Positions 1-8,707 of a stretch of 40,009 nucleotides of DNA are shown piece by piece. The stretch lies in contig JAMXLJ010000012.1 of the NCBI GenBank assembly GCA_024281095.1, positions 1 through 40,009 of the forward strand. Reading direction: 5' to 3'. The stretch comes from Acidimicrobiia bacterium. GTDB lineage: Bacteria; Actinomycetota; Acidimicrobiia; IMCC26256; JAMXLJ01. Each line of letters starts with the position of its first letter. Position 1 is the first letter of the stretch. The notes beneath the pieces are model-generated. The model was not told the origin of the DNA and made no database searches. It was given only the letters and a program-made list of their open reading frames with translations. The position numbers were made by a program, and so were the translations under genes.

Positions 1-555
1 GCGCCGGCGCGCCAGCTGGTCCTGCGCGGCGACGAGCCACGTGTGCGCGTCCGGCAGCAGGCCCATGCGGAAGAGCGAGACGAAGATCGGCGCGACGAGC
101 GCGCCCAACGCGGCGCGCGGCATGAGCCCGGGCGGGCACGGCAGGTGGAGGGCACCCGCCGATTCGGCGGCGCCCGCGAGCTCGCCGCCGGCCGAGATCG
201 CGACGAGCCGGGCACCGGCCTCGATCGCACCGCGCGCCATCGCCAGCGTCTCCTCGGTGTCGCCCGAGTACGACACCGCGAAGGCGAGCGTCGCGTCGCT
301 CACGAAGCGCGGGGTTCGGATCTGCTTGAGCACGGTCACGGGAACTGTGAGCGCGTGGTTCGCGCTCGCCGCGAGCACATCACCGGCAATACCCGAACCG
401 CCCATGCCGAGCACGACGATGTTGCTGATCCCGTCGGCGCTCGGAAATGCGTTGGGCTCGATCGCGCCGGCCGCACGGTGCGCTGCCGCGAGCTGCTCCG
501 GCAGGCCGGCGACGGCGTCGAGGAACCCGAGGCTGTCGGTGGCCGTCCCGACCAC
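1..555 (-). CDS. SIS-domain phosphoglucose/phosphomannose isomerase family protein (3' end cut by window)
   Basis: This is the N-terminal 185 codons of a sugar-phosphate isomerase of the bifunctional phosphoglucose/phosphomannose isomerase type; the C-terminus lies beyond base 1. Residues about 46-60 carry the SIS sugar-phosphate loop (VVLGMGGSGIAGD), and residues 95-103 read SYSGDTEET, the usual second phosphate-binding stretch. Family members interconvert fructose-6-P with glucose-6-P and/or mannose-6-P, feeding the phosphomannomutase encoded upstream. The chosen start is a GTG placed directly after the TAG of the Trm112-like gene, with no spacer, so the two are probably translationally coupled. 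In mycobacteria and streptomycetes an SIS gene holds the same place downstream of manB (from memory). The family call is firm; true activity cannot be read from a fragment. Confidence 0.85.
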   Translation of the reverse strand, partial: MVGTATDSLGFLDAVAGLPEQLAAAHRAAGAIEPNAFPSADGISNIVVLGMGGSGIAGDVLAASANHALTVPVTVLKQIRTPRFVSDATLAFAVSYSGDTEETLAMARGAIEAGARLVAISAGGELAGAAESAGALHLPCPPGLMPRAALGALVAPIFVSLFRMGLLPDAHTWLVAAQDQLARRR

Positions 556-792
556 CTACGCCTCGAAGGTCGGCTTGATCCCCTGGGATTCGGCCTTCGC
601 CATCAGACGCTGGTGCTCCACGTCGTCGACGGCCTCGGCCTCGTCGATCAGCATGATCGGGATGTCGTCACGAACCGCGTACCGGCGCTTGAGGCGCGGG
701 TTGTACAGCGCGCCCTCGTCTTCGAAGTACAGCAGCGGACCCTTGTCCTCCGGGCACGCGAGGATCTCGAGCAACTGCGGGTCCAACGCCAT
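556..792 (-). CDS. Trm112-like / UPF0434 (YcaR) family small protein
   Basis: A 78-residue protein opening MALDPQLLEILACPEDKGPL, the signature start of the YcaR/UPF0434 branch of the Trm112 family. The second family block, YAVRDDIPIMLIDEA, follows at about 38-52. Eukaryotic Trm112 activates methyltransferases; the bacterial versions are usually short and poorly characterised, so no specific role is claimed. Only one Cys is present (Cys13), so a complete zinc site as in some relatives is unlikely. The ATG at 792 is preceded by GAAGGAG at a good distance. It lies between phosphomannomutase and the SIS isomerase, the order conserved in other actinobacteria, and is probably co-transcribed with them. 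Confidence 0.88.
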   Translation of the reverse strand: MALDPQLLEILACPEDKGPLLYFEDEGALYNPRLKRRYAVRDDIPIMLIDEAEAVDDVEHQRLMAKAESQGIKPTFEA

Positions 793-831
793 CTCGGCTC
801 CTTCAGCGTCTGGTGGGCGCCATGTTCTACA

Positions 832-933
832 CGACTCCCTCCGCTGCGCCCTCCCGGGCGTCCGCACTCTCTCCCCGACTCCCTCGCTGCGCCCTCCCGG
901 GCGTCCGCCCAGGGCGCAGCTGCGTCCGCACTC
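832..933. repeat. Short GC-rich direct repeats in the manB-Trm112 gap
   Basis: Two nearly identical copies of about 34 bases (832-866 and 876-908, differing by a one-base indel) share the words CGACTCCCT, CGCTGCGCCCTCCCGGGCG and TCCGC. A partial third copy (GCGTCCGCACTC) ends at 933. The internal CCCGGG is palindromic. The gap 793-939 holds no gene. Words of this type recur near 14420 and 33391-33484, suggesting a dispersed intergenic (REP-like) family, though the similarity between loci is only partial. Confidence 0.6.
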
Positions 934-939
934 AGGAAA

Positions 940-2283
940 TCAGCCCCGGCGGACGAGTGCCAGCACCTCGGCGGTGTGCTTCTCGACCGCCGCCTGATCC
1001 GGCGCCTCGAGGTTCAGCCGCAGGAGCGGCTCCGTGTTGCTCGGGCGGAGGTTGAACCACCAGTCGCCGAGGTCGACGGTCAGGCCGTCGAGCCGGTCCT
1101 GCGTTGCGTCGCGGTACTCGGCCGAGACCTTCTCGATCACCGCGGCGGGATCCTCGACCTCGGTGTTGATCTCGCCGGACTGCGCATAGCGCTCGAACGG
1201 CTTGCGCAGCTCGGACAGCGGCTCGCCCGCGAGGGAGAGCTGCTCCAACACCATCAGCGCCGCGATCGAGCCCGAGTCGGCCCGCCAGTTGTCGCGGAAG
1301 TAGTAGTGCGCCGAGTGCTCGCCGCCGAAGATCGCACCCGTCTCCGCCATCACCTGCTTGATGAACGAGTGGCCGACCCGGGTGCGCACGGGCGTGCCGC
1401 CCATCTCGCGCACGATCTCGGGGACGGCCTTGGAGACGATCAGGTTGTGGACGATCGTCTCGCCGGGGTGTCGCTCGAGCAGCGCCTTGGCGACGATCGC
1501 GGTCGTGGTGGAGCCGGAGACCGGCTGGCCGCGGTCGTCGACGAGGAACACGCGGTCGGCGTCGCCGTCGAAGGCGAGCCCGACGTCGGCGCCCCGGTCG
1601 AGTACCGCACGCTGCAGATCTTTCAAGTTCTCGGGCTGGATCGGGTCGGCAGGGTGGTTCGGGAACGTGCCGTCGAGCTCGGGATACAGCACCGTGAGGT
1701 CGAACGGCAGCCCGTCGAGCACCGCGGGCACGACGAGGCCGCCCATTCCGTTGGCGGTGTCCGCCACGACGACCAGGGGACGCAGCGACCCGACGTCGAC
1801 GAACGAGCGGACGTGCTCCGCGAACGCTGCGAGCATGTCGACGCGCTCCGTGCGCCCGGTCTCCTCGGCCCGTTCGAGCAGGCCCGCGTCCACCGCGGCC
1901 TTGATCTGAGCGAGGCCCGTGTCCTGGCCGACAGGCGCGGCGCCGGCCCGGCACAGCTTGATGTCGTTGTAGCGGGCGGGGTTGTGGCTCGCCGTGAACA
2001 TGGCTGCCGGAGCGTCGAGCCGACCCGCAGCGAAGTAGCACATGTCGGTGGACGCGAGGCCGAGGTCGACGACATCCGCACCGGCCATCGTGGCGCCCTC
2101 GACGAACGCCACGCTCAACGGCTCCGACGACGGACGCATGTCGCGCCCGACGATCACACGGTCGGCGCCGGTGAAGCGGACGAAGGCGTTGCCGACCCGC
2201 CGGGCCACCGACTCGTCGAGCTGATCGGGGTACACGCCTCGGATGTCGTAGGCCTTGAAGATGGCGTCGAGCTCGGCAGACAC
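940..2283 (-). CDS. manB: Phosphomannomutase/phosphoglucomutase (alpha-D-phosphohexomutase family)
   Basis: A 447-residue alpha-D-phosphohexomutase that interconverts hexose-6-phosphate and hexose-1-phosphate in the cytoplasm, here most likely mannose-6-P to mannose-1-P for GDP-mannose. All four family signatures are present: TASHNP at 97-102 with catalytic Ser99, the metal loop DGDADR at 239-244, the sugar loop GGEHSAHYYF at 320-329, and the phosphate loop RPSNTEP at 413-419. The GEHSAHYYF type is found in PMM/PGM enzymes using both mannose and glucose. The GTG at 2283 has AGGAG seven bases upstream. It is followed by the Trm112-like gene and the SIS isomerase and preceded by envelope genes. 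Length is normal and no key residue is missing. PGM activity in addition is possible. Confidence 0.93.
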   Translation of the reverse strand: MSAELDAIFKAYDIRGVYPDQLDESVARRVGNAFVRFTGADRVIVGRDMRPSSEPLSVAFVEGATMAGADVVDLGLASTDMCYFAAGRLDAPAAMFTASHNPARYNDIKLCRAGAAPVGQDTGLAQIKAAVDAGLLERAEETGRTERVDMLAAFAEHVRSFVDVGSLRPLVVVADTANGMGGLVVPAVLDGLPFDLTVLYPELDGTFPNHPADPIQPENLKDLQRAVLDRGADVGLAFDGDADRVFLVDDRGQPVSGSTTTAIVAKALLERHPGETIVHNLIVSKAVPEIVREMGGTPVRTRVGHSFIKQVMAETGAIFGGEHSAHYYFRDNWRADSGSIAALMVLEQLSLAGEPLSELRKPFERYAQSGEINTEVEDPAAVIEKVSAEYRDATQDRLDGLTVDLGDWWFNLRPSNTEPLLRLNLEAPDQAAVEKHTAEVLALVRRG

Positions 2284-2341
2284 AGTGGTCTCCTGGGCCG
2301 GTGGTCTCGAGGGCCGGGGGGCCTCCCGGATCGCAAGGGCA

Positions 2342-5038
2342 TCATGCTAGCGCCGGTTCGTGGGCGGTTTCGCCCGCGTCGCGCACTCCGTCCACATTTC
2401 TGGGGGGCTGCGCGCCGTTCCCCGTACCGTCGTCCCGACGGCGGCGCCGCCACCGCCGCGGCGTGTCGTCGGACGGCGCCGGGCGCCAGCGGATCAGCGC
2501 CACGACACCCGCGAGGCCGACGACCGTGACGAGGATGCCGAGCCACTCCGCACCGGTGCGTCCGTAGTGCAGCGAGACGTCGTGGCCCGTGGGCACGACG
2601 ACCATGAGGTTGGGCGTGAGCCTCCACGGCCCTTCGGCCCCGCTCGCCTTCCAGTTGGGGAAGTACGACGCCTTCACCACGACGGGCACACCCGTGCGCG
2701 ACACATGGAAGCTGATGCGGTCGTCGCGCGCGCGGACTCGGCTCACTGTCACGGGCGGCACCGGTCTGCGTTCGGGCGAGAGATCGGCCAGCTCTGCGCG
2801 CGACCGGGCCCATGACGCCGGCCCGCCGCTCGCGAGCGGGCGGTCCAGGTTCCCGCCCTTGTCGAACCAACCGGCCGCGAGACACTCCCACGGATCGAGG
2901 TGCACGGGCACGGTGCCCGGCGTCGTGGCCGTGCCGTAACACTGCGCGGTAGTACCGCCCTTGATGCCGGTGGCGACGATCGGTTCGTACTGCAGGCCCT
3001 CGACGAGCGGCGCGTCGCGAACCTCGTAGATCTTCCAACCCGAAGGCGCCTGGTGATCGAGGTCCGGCGACGTCGCCACGAGCCGCAGCTCCGCGCTGTC
3101 GCCGTCGGCCGCGTTCTTCGCGTCACTCGAATACACCATCAGGTAGCGCACCCCGAGGACGCGCAGATAGTGCACACCGAGACGGAAGTCGCTGAGCGTC
3201 TTGTACTGCAGGCCTCGGACCGGGTTGGACGCGTTCCCCGACGCGGAGATGGCGGACACCGCGACGAAGTGGTACGGCGTCGTGGCCGACGATTCGAAGT
3301 AGAGGCCCTCCATCGAAGCGATCCGGCCGTGAGTGAAGTACGGGAGCAGCTCGAGCGCCAGCGGGGTGCCATAGCGGTCGATCGCGCTGCCGCCCTCCCA
3401 CATCGCTCGGCCCGGCGGAAGACCGCGCATCGTGTCGACGAGCCGGCGGAATTCGGCCGACGCCTTCCCCGCCCGGCCGGTCGCCTGCTCGTAACCGCTG
3501 TAGTTCCAGTCGGCCCAGAAGGTGAGGAAGCCGCGCCGTTGGTGCACGCGAGCGATGGTGACGATGGCGAGCAGACCGACGAGCGCGGCCGCGACCACGG
3601 GCACGAACAGTGAGCGACGGCGCGCGGTCGCCATGTCCATGTGGACACCTGCCGGCTCGACGCCCGCGGTGATGGCGCCGTCCACCCGCACCGGCTCCGG
3701 CGTCTCGTGTGCGTCGCGCCCGGCGTACGCGTCGTATCCGTCGTACGCGTCGTACGTGTCGCGGGCGTCTTGCGCGTCAACGGCGTCGATCGGCCGGTCG
3801 GGGAACACGAGCCGCATGGTGAGCGTCGAGAGCGCGACGACGATCTCGGCCGTACCGATGCCGGCGAGGAGGAACAGCCCGAGATACCAGAACGGGAGGA
3901 AACGCAGGTTCCACGCGTGCGACTGCGGCCAGAACCTGAAGACGAGCCCGAACACCACGGTGATCGCGAGCACGATCATCGTGCCCCGTCGCCGGCTCAC
4001 CACACCGGAGACCACGCCGACGATCGCCAACGCGAACACCCACCAGAAATATCTGGGGAACATGAACAGCATGTACTTGTCGATGCGTTCGTAGTTCATG
4101 TTCGTCGTGTACTTGAACGTCGCCGCCAGCGGGAACGACCAGAACGCGGTGAGCGCAACCGCGACGGCGCCGATCGCGGCGGCGATGCGCGCGTTGACGC
4201 CGGGTCGGTACGCGATCCAGATGATGAGCGCACCCACTGCCGCGAAGATCCCGACCACGAGGTGGCTCAACACGGTCGCCGCGAGCAACACCGCGGGCAA
4301 CGCGAGTCGCCGACGACGGTCGAGTGCGTAGACGAACGCCGCGAACGTGAACAGCGCAAGGGCGAGCGCGATGGTGAAGGAGAACTCGCCGGCGAGGTTG
4401 CTCGCGAGCGTGCCGCCCATGATGTGCTGGTCGAACGCGGCGGTCTTGCTGTCGGGATGCAGCCGCGGGTCGCCCTTGAAGAAGAGGAGCACCACGGCTG
4501 CGAGCGAACAGAGCGGAGCCGCCGCCCGCGGCAAGCGCAGCGAGCGGATGAACAGGTACGCGGCGACCGGGAGCGCGACGGGCCCGGCTGCCGACACGAG
4601 CTTGAAGGCGATGTTGTACGGCAGGACGACGTTGAGGGCGACGATCAGCAGCGCCGGCAGCGGGAAGTAGAACTGGCCGACGGGGAAGCCCGCGTACCAG
4701 TCGGGGGCCCAGCCCGCGACGCGCCAGTGCGGCAGCAGGTGATCCCGCACGTAGGCGGGCCACCACACGTGCGCGCCCATGTCGCCGCCGTTCGTGGTCG
4801 AGTTGCGCAGCAGGAGATCGGGCCGTTGCTGCCAGAAGACGTAGGCCGCGCAGGCGACGACCACCGCGATGAACACGACCCGTTCTGCGTACGCGAACGA
4901 TGCCGCACGCGGCCCGAGCTCGTCGGCGTCGTCCGTCACCACCGGGTCGGCGAACGCGTCCACCTGCGTACGGCCGGCGGGCGCGGCGGACCGATCACGC
5001 GCCGCGGGTTCCTCGGCGCTCGGTGGTTCGAGGGGCAC
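2342..5038 (-). CDS. Large polytopic membrane protein, PTPS-related (GT-C-like) family
   Basis: An 898-residue integral membrane protein with roughly ten or more hydrophobic segments in its first half (about 47-500) and a long, mostly soluble C-terminal part ending in one more helix near 830-850. The region GGDMGAHVWWPAYVRDHLLP followed by WAPDWYAGFPVGQFYFPL resembles the membrane proteins annotated as '6-pyruvoyl-tetrahydropterin synthase-related'. These look like GT-C glycosyltransferases, with an acidic residue in the first large external loop, but no enzymatic role has been shown to my knowledge. A lipid-linked-sugar transferase role is my inference from its place next to manB and envelope genes. 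A 9-nt tandem repeat encodes a Tyr/Asp-rich spacer near residues 417-441. Start is a GTG; an ATG eight bases upstream is out of frame. Confidence 0.8.
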   Translation of the reverse strand: MPLEPPSAEEPAARDRSAAPAGRTQVDAFADPVVTDDADELGPRAASFAYAERVVFIAVVVACAAYVFWQQRPDLLLRNSTTNGGDMGAHVWWPAYVRDHLLPHWRVAGWAPDWYAGFPVGQFYFPLPALLIVALNVVLPYNIAFKLVSAAGPVALPVAAYLFIRSLRLPRAAAPLCSLAAVVLLFFKGDPRLHPDSKTAAFDQHIMGGTLASNLAGEFSFTIALALALFTFAAFVYALDRRRRLALPAVLLAATVLSHLVVGIFAAVGALIIWIAYRPGVNARIAAAIGAVAVALTAFWSFPLAATFKYTTNMNYERIDKYMLFMFPRYFWWVFALAIVGVVSGVVSRRRGTMIVLAITVVFGLVFRFWPQSHAWNLRFLPFWYLGLFLLAGIGTAEIVVALSTLTMRLVFPDRPIDAVDAQDARDTYDAYDGYDAYAGRDAHETPEPVRVDGAITAGVEPAGVHMDMATARRRSLFVPVVAAALVGLLAIVTIARVHQRRGFLTFWADWNYSGYEQATGRAGKASAEFRRLVDTMRGLPPGRAMWEGGSAIDRYGTPLALELLPYFTHGRIASMEGLYFESSATTPYHFVAVSAISASGNASNPVRGLQYKTLSDFRLGVHYLRVLGVRYLMVYSSDAKNAADGDSAELRLVATSPDLDHQAPSGWKIYEVRDAPLVEGLQYEPIVATGIKGGTTAQCYGTATTPGTVPVHLDPWECLAAGWFDKGGNLDRPLASGGPASWARSRAELADLSPERRPVPPVTVSRVRARDDRISFHVSRTGVPVVVKASYFPNWKASGAEGPWRLTPNLMVVVPTGHDVSLHYGRTGAEWLGILVTVVGLAGVVALIRWRPAPSDDTPRRWRRRRRDDGTGNGAQPPRNVDGVRDAGETAHEPALA
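3723..3790 (-). repeat. 9-nt tandem repeat inside the membrane-protein gene
   Basis: About seven to eight imperfect copies of a 9-base unit (plus strand TCGTACGCG and variants such as TCGTATCCG and TCGTACGTG) run head to tail. In the coding frame they give a three-residue periodicity of the type YDA/YDG/RDT. The translated spacer is acidic and Tyr-rich and joins two hydrophobic blocks, so it is probably a flexible loop. Whole-unit gains or losses would keep the frame. Confidence 0.7.
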
Positions 5039-5135
5039 GGCGCCATCCTGCCAGGCGCAAACAGCGCTTCCCGGGCGCGACGGTGCACCTGCTCAGCATC
5101 CGCCCTCGGACGGCGGCGGACCGCGGTGGACCGCG

Positions 5136-5312
5136 CTAGCGGGGAATCCGTGCGAGGTCGAGGACCCGCTTGAGGGTCATCTGGCCCTCGGCGCCTTCCC
5201 AGGCCTGGGCCTCGCACCGACCGCACCGGCGGAACACGACGTCGTTCTCACCGATCCGCATCCGGATCTCGACCAGACGTCCCTTTGCACACCGTGAACA
5301 CTGCACGCTCAT
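5136..5312 (-). CDS. Small zinc-ribbon protein
   Basis: A 58-residue protein with two CxxC pairs: CSRC at 5-8 and CGRC at 30-33. They are separated by a short beta-like stretch (GRLVEIRMRIGENDVVFRRC), the layout of a minimal zinc ribbon. The C-terminal half (QAWEGAEGQMTLKRVLDLAR) looks helical. The ATG at 5312 has a strong ribosome-binding site (GGGAGG) about four bases upstream, which decides the start. It sits between the CPBP protease gene and the large membrane protein, same strand. Small zinc ribbons of this kind are often adaptors for RNA, DNA or protein; nothing in the sequence fixes the partner. The gene is real by RBS and motif; the function is unknown. Confidence 0.85.
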   Translation of the reverse strand: MSVQCSRCAKGRLVEIRMRIGENDVVFRRCGRCEAQAWEGAEGQMTLKRVLDLARIPR

Positions 5313-5395
5313 CGCCTCCCATTGGCTTTCCCGCAGTCGTTGCATCGACGGATGGGCCGGGAACGCTTGAGGATGATCGAGGGATGATTCGTGCG

Positions 5396-6130
5396 TTACT
5401 TGGCTGACAGGACCTGGATGACGGTCAGGGCGTTGAAGCCGATGTGCAGGGCGATGGATCGCGACAGCCGGCCGGTGCGGGCGGCCTGGTAGCCGGAGAA
5501 CATTCCCAGGGCGAACAGCGCCGGCACCGCGATCAGGCTTCCGAGCGTCGGATCCAGCAGCGGGTGGACGACCGCGAACACGAGACCCGACACCAGGATC
5601 GCCGGGCCGGGCCGCATCCGCCGCAGGAGCGCCCGCAGCAGCACACCGCGGAACAGCAGCTCCTCGACGGTCGGTGCGAGGACCAGGACGCCGATGACGA
5701 ACAGGGCCGTGGCGACCCCGCTCGACGCCTTGAACGTATCGACGATGTCCTGCGTGCGGTGACCCTTCGGGGCCAGCTGGCTCAACGGGTACAGCGCCAA
5801 GCCCGCACCGATCGCGATCCCGGCGCCGATCGCGATCCACGGGCTCTCCCGCCATTCCCAAACGAGACCGAAATCCGTGGCGAGCGACCCGCGACCCTTC
5901 ACTCGGCTGACCCACAGCACCACCGCGACCGACACGAACGACTGGACGAGCAGCGCCACGACCGTCGCGGTGACGGCGTCCCGGTTCGGCGCCGACGGCC
6001 CCGGGCTGAAGGGTGCGGCCGCGATACCGCCCGCGACCACGCCGACGATCCACGCGATGAAGAAGTCGGGGATTCCCCACCGCACGACGCGCCCGGGCGC
6101 CGGCGCCGGCACGGTCGGTCCGACGGCCAC
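5396..6130 (-). CDS. CPBP family intramembrane glutamic protease (Abi/CAAX-like)
   Basis: A 244-residue polytopic membrane protein of the CPBP (CAAX protease and bacteriocin-processing) family. The three family motifs are visible: EELLFR at 156-161 (catalytic Glu pair and Arg), FAVVHP at 185-190 with His189, and HIGFN at 229-233. Hydrophobic segments lie at about 22-40, 53-75, 98-116, 138-153, 178-190 and 199-213. In bacteria these proteins are linked to prenyl-peptide processing, bacteriocin self-immunity or membrane scaffolding; the substrate here is unknown. The GTG start at 6130 lies six bases after a TAGCCT box, so the transcript is probably leaderless. It opens the run CPBP, zinc ribbon, membrane protein, manB, Trm112, SIS. 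Confidence 0.88.
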   Translation of the reverse strand: MAVGPTVPAPAPGRVVRWGIPDFFIAWIVGVVAGGIAAAPFSPGPSAPNRDAVTATVVALLVQSFVSVAVVLWVSRVKGRGSLATDFGLVWEWRESPWIAIGAGIAIGAGLALYPLSQLAPKGHRTQDIVDTFKASSGVATALFVIGVLVLAPTVEELLFRGVLLRALLRRMRPGPAILVSGLVFAVVHPLLDPTLGSLIAVPALFALGMFSGYQAARTGRLSRSIALHIGFNALTVIQVLSAK

Positions 6131-6136
6131 CTCGTC

Positions 6137-6142
6137 AGGCTA
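6137..6142 (-). promoter_or_regulatory. -10 box TAGCCT for the CPBP gene (leaderless type)
   Basis: On the minus strand TAGCCT matches the TANNNT -10 consensus and ends six bases before the GTG at 6130, so the RNA would begin at or next to the start codon. No convincing -35 box is visible. The same hexamer precedes four other genes in this window at 6-9 bases. Confidence 0.6.
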
Positions 6143-6201
6143 CCGACGAGTGGTGCGCGACCGCGCCCGTGCCGCCACGTCGCCTCGACGCAGACGGCCC
6201 G

Positions 6202-6444
6202 TCACGGGGCGGACCGCTCCCGGCGGTCGAGGAGGCGCCAGCCGTGCGGCACCCGCACGCGTGCGGCATGCATCTCGCACAGGTCGTAACCGGCCGGATC
6301 GCGTTCGGGCGGCAGCGGATCGACCCACACCGCGCCGGACGCGTAGTGGTACGTGAGGGACGACGTCGCGGTGCGGCCGCACTCAGGTCGCGCACAGAGT
6401 CGAGCGTCCGAACCGACCGGCACGGTGCCGAAACGTACCTTCAC
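6202..6444 (-). CDS. DUF3499 family protein
   Basis: A short actinobacterial protein of the DUF3499 family, about 80 residues. It shows the diagnostic CARPECGRTATSSLTYHYAS block, a loop with PLPPERDP, then YDLCEMHAARVRVPHGW. The Cys residues plus the CEMH motif suggest a small zinc-binding fold; no biochemical function is known to me. The start is uncertain: GTG at 6444 (reported), GTG at 6423, or an ATG further upstream at 6546 are all in frame, and none has a good ribosome-binding site. DUF3499 genes usually sit beside manB in actinobacteria, which supports the assignment. It is divergent from ftsH. Confidence 0.85.
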   Translation of the reverse strand: MKVRFGTVPVGSDARLCARPECGRTATSSLTYHYASGAVWVDPLPPERDPAGYDLCEMHAARVRVPHGWRLLDRRERSAP

Positions 6445-6493
6445 GGACCATCGAAGCAGGTGGATGCCGGTCTCGGGAACAAACGTCGCGTAT

Positions 6494-6529
6494 CCGGTCG
6501 TTGCGACCGGTGGGGCGGAGCGTCCGCCC
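6494..6529. promoter_or_regulatory. Two tandem perfect hairpins in the DUF3499-ftsH divergent region
   Basis: CCGGTCG-TTG-CGACCGG (6494-6510) and GGGCGGA-GCG-TCCGCCC (6513-6529) are adjacent perfect 7-bp stems with 3-base loops, two bases apart. The interval 6445-6657 has no gene if the shorter DUF3499 start is right. It also holds a smaller inverted repeat, CTACC-ATGG-GGTAG, at 6583-6596. The role is unknown: operator, leader structure or chance in GC-rich DNA. Confidence 0.45.
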
Positions 6530-6657
6530 GCCGTGCCGGCGAGCAACCCTTGGCAGCGAAACGCCGATGTGCCTGCTCGGCCCTACCATGGGGTAGCAAC
6601 CGGCACGACCGTCGTTGCCCCAGGGGGCTTCGTCATCAAGGAGGCTGGGCCGCCCCG

Positions 6658-8679
6658 ATGAGCCGCCGTCCGAACGATCCGAGGCAGATGCGCCGCGACC
6701 CGCAGCGCCAGCCCGGGAACGCGCCCGCGCCCACACCGTGGCGTTGGGTGCTCTGGGTCGGCATCGTGCTCGTGATCGCCGTCCTCGCGTTCAACAGCCT
6801 CGGCACGAAGAGCACCTCCAAGCTCAGCCTGAAGTACAGCGACTTCGTCACCCAGGTCGACGCGGGCAACGTCGCGAACGTCACAGTCGATCCCGCGAAC
6901 GGTCACATCAGCGGCACGTTCAAGACGCCGGTCGACGGCAAGAGCGATTTCACCGCGTCGGGCCCGCAGAACTCGCTCCCAGACTCGGTCGTGAACACGA
7001 TCAAGGAGCACGGCGGCAGCGTCAAGTACTCGCACAAGGGGTCGAACATCATCGGTTCGATCCTCATCTATCTCCTGCCGATCTTCCTGATCATCGGCTT
7101 CCTCGTCTGGATGAACCGGAGGGCTCAGGGACAGATGGGCGCCATCATGAACATCGGGCGGAGCCGGGCGAAGGTCTACTCGACCGAGAAGCCGAAGACC
7201 ACGTTCCAGGACGTCGCCGGCTACGGGCCGGTCAAAGAGGAGATCGCCGAGGTCGTCGACTTCCTCAAGAACCCGGGCAAGTTCCGCGAGATCGGCGCCC
7301 GCATCCCGAAGGGTGTGCTCCTCGTCGGCCCGCCGGGAACCGGCAAGACGCTCATCGCTCGCGCGGTCGCGGGCGAGGCGGGCGTGCCGTTCGTCTCGGT
7401 GACCGGCTCCGATTTCATGGAGATGTTCGTCGGCGTCGGCGCCGCGCGCGTGCGCGACCTGTTCCAGACCGCGCGCAAGCAGGCCCCCGCGATCATCTTC
7501 GTCGACGAGGTCGACTCCATCGGCCGCAAGCGCGGCGCGGGCCTCGGCGGCGGTCACGACGAGCGGGAGCAGACGCTGAACCAGATGCTCGCCGAGATGG
7601 ACGGCTTCGAGGCGTCCGAGGGCATCGTGATGATGGCCGCCACCAACCGCCCCGACGTGCTCGATCCCGCGCTGCTTCGACCCGGGCGATTCGACCGCCA
7701 GATCATGGTGCCGCTGCCCACGCAGGAAGAGCGCGTCCAGATCCTCAAGGTGCACTTCCGCGACAAGCGGATCGGTCCCGACGTCGACGTCAACGTGATC
7801 GCACGCGGCACGCCCGGTATGAGCGGCGCGGATCTCGCGAACCTCGTCAACGAAGCGGCGCTGTTCGCGGTACGGCGGGGCAAGAAGGAGATCTACGCGG
7901 AGGACTTCGAGGCCGCCCGCGACCGCGTGCTCATGGGCCTCAAGCGCGAGTCGATGGCGCTCACCGAAGAGGAGAAGGAGGTGGTCGCGTACCACGAGGG
8001 CGGCCATGCGGTGCTGGCGTACGTGCTCGAGCACGCCGACCCCGTGCACAAGGTGACGATCCTTCCTACGGGCATGGCGCTCGGTGTCACGCAGCAGCTG
8101 CCCCTCGAGGAACGCCACATCTACAAGAAGGACTACATCACCGACTCGCTCGTCGTCCGCCTCGGTGGCCGCATCGCCGAGGAGCTCGTCTATGGCCATC
8201 TCTCGACCGGAGCGCAGAACGACCTCGTCGGCTGCACCGAGCTCGCGCGCAAGATGGTGCGCGAGTGGGGCATGTCGGAGCGCATCGGCCCCATGGCGTG
8301 GGGATCTCAGGGCGCGGTGTTCCTCGGCGAGGACCTCGTGCACACGCGCGACTACTCCGACGAGACCGCGCGCGTCATCGACGAAGAGGTAGAGCGGATC
8401 CTGCGCGAGGAAGAGGAACGGGCCCGCAAGGTGCTCGGCGAGCACCGCGCCGGTCTCGAAGCCGTCGCCCGCTCGCTGCTGGAGCACGAGACGCTCGACG
8501 GTGCCGAGGTCGGGCGCCTCGTCGACACCGCGATGGGGCACAAGGCCGGCGGCCCGCGCGTCACGACCACTGCGGAGGGCCAGGAGATCGAGGTTCCGCC
8601 GGCGCCCGACGAGGAACGCCTCGACGGCACCGGCGCCGACGTCGCCACGCCCGCCAGCGCCCCGTCCGCCGGAGACTAG
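6658..8679 (+). CDS. ftsH: ATP-dependent zinc metalloprotease FtsH
   Basis: A 673-residue membrane-anchored AAA+ protease that unfolds and degrades membrane and regulatory proteins. Two membrane helices (about 31-46 and 131-152) flank the periplasmic domain. Then come the Walker A GPPGTGKT at 224-231, pore loop MFVGVG near 256-261, Walker [10 protein letters not shown] (279-287), the second region of homology ([20 protein letters not shown]), and the zinc motif HEGGH at 446-450. The usual motif is HEAGH, a tolerated difference within HExxH. The C-terminal tail is acidic and Ala/Pro-rich. Start: the ATG at 6658 begins a typical basic N-terminus. AAGGAGG lies 13 bases upstream, rather far, so an in-frame ATG at 6688 cannot be excluded. 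It is monocistronic: divergent from DUF3499 and convergent with the next gene. Confidence 0.97.
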   Translation: MSRRPNDPRQMRRDPQRQPGNAPAPTPWRWVLWVGIVLVIAVLAFNSLGTKSTSKLSLKYSDFVTQVDAGNVANVTVDPANGHISGTFKTPVDGKSDFTASGPQNSLPDSVVNTIKEHGGSVKYSHKGSNIIGSILIYLLPIFLIIGFLVWMNRRAQGQMGAIMNIGRSRAKVYSTEKPKTTFQDVAGYGPVKEEIAEVVDFLKNPGKFREIGARIPKGVLLVGPPGTGKTLIARAVAGEAGVPFVSVTGSDFMEMFVGVGAARVRDLFQTARKQAPAIIFVDEVDSIGRKRGAGLGGGHDEREQTLNQMLAEMDGFEASEGIVMMAATNRPDVLDPALLRPGRFDRQIMVPLPTQEERVQILKVHFRDKRIGPDVDVNVIARGTPGMSGADLANLVNEAALFAVRRGKKEIYAEDFEAARDRVLMGLKRESMALTEEEKEVVAYHEGGHAVLAYVLEHADPVHKVTILPTGMALGVTQQLPLEERHIYKKDYITDSLVVRLGGRIAEELVYGHLSTGAQNDLVGCTELARKMVREWGMSERIGPMAWGSQGAVFLGEDLVHTRDYSDETARVIDEEVERILREEEERARKVLGEHRAGLEAVARSLLEHETLDGAEVGRLVDTAMGHKAGGPRVTTTAEGQEIEVPPAPDEERLDGTGADVATPASAPSAGD

Positions 8680-8707
8680 CGACGACCGAAGTCCGCGGGC
8701 GCGGCGC

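Noticed and set aside
43-2529. An 828-codon open frame on the plus strand, Arg- and His-rich
   Set aside because: It lies opposite phosphomannomutase, Trm112 and SIS genes with strong motifs. GC-rich DNA yields long antisense frames, and its translation is low-complexity.
6445-6657. A tRNA or small RNA gene in the ftsH upstream gap
   Set aside because: No cloverleaf or acceptor-stem pairing; only short hairpins are present.
6583-8541. A 652-codon open frame antisense to ftsH
   Set aside because: It mirrors ftsH codons, shows no motif, and the whole of ftsH is intact on the other strand.
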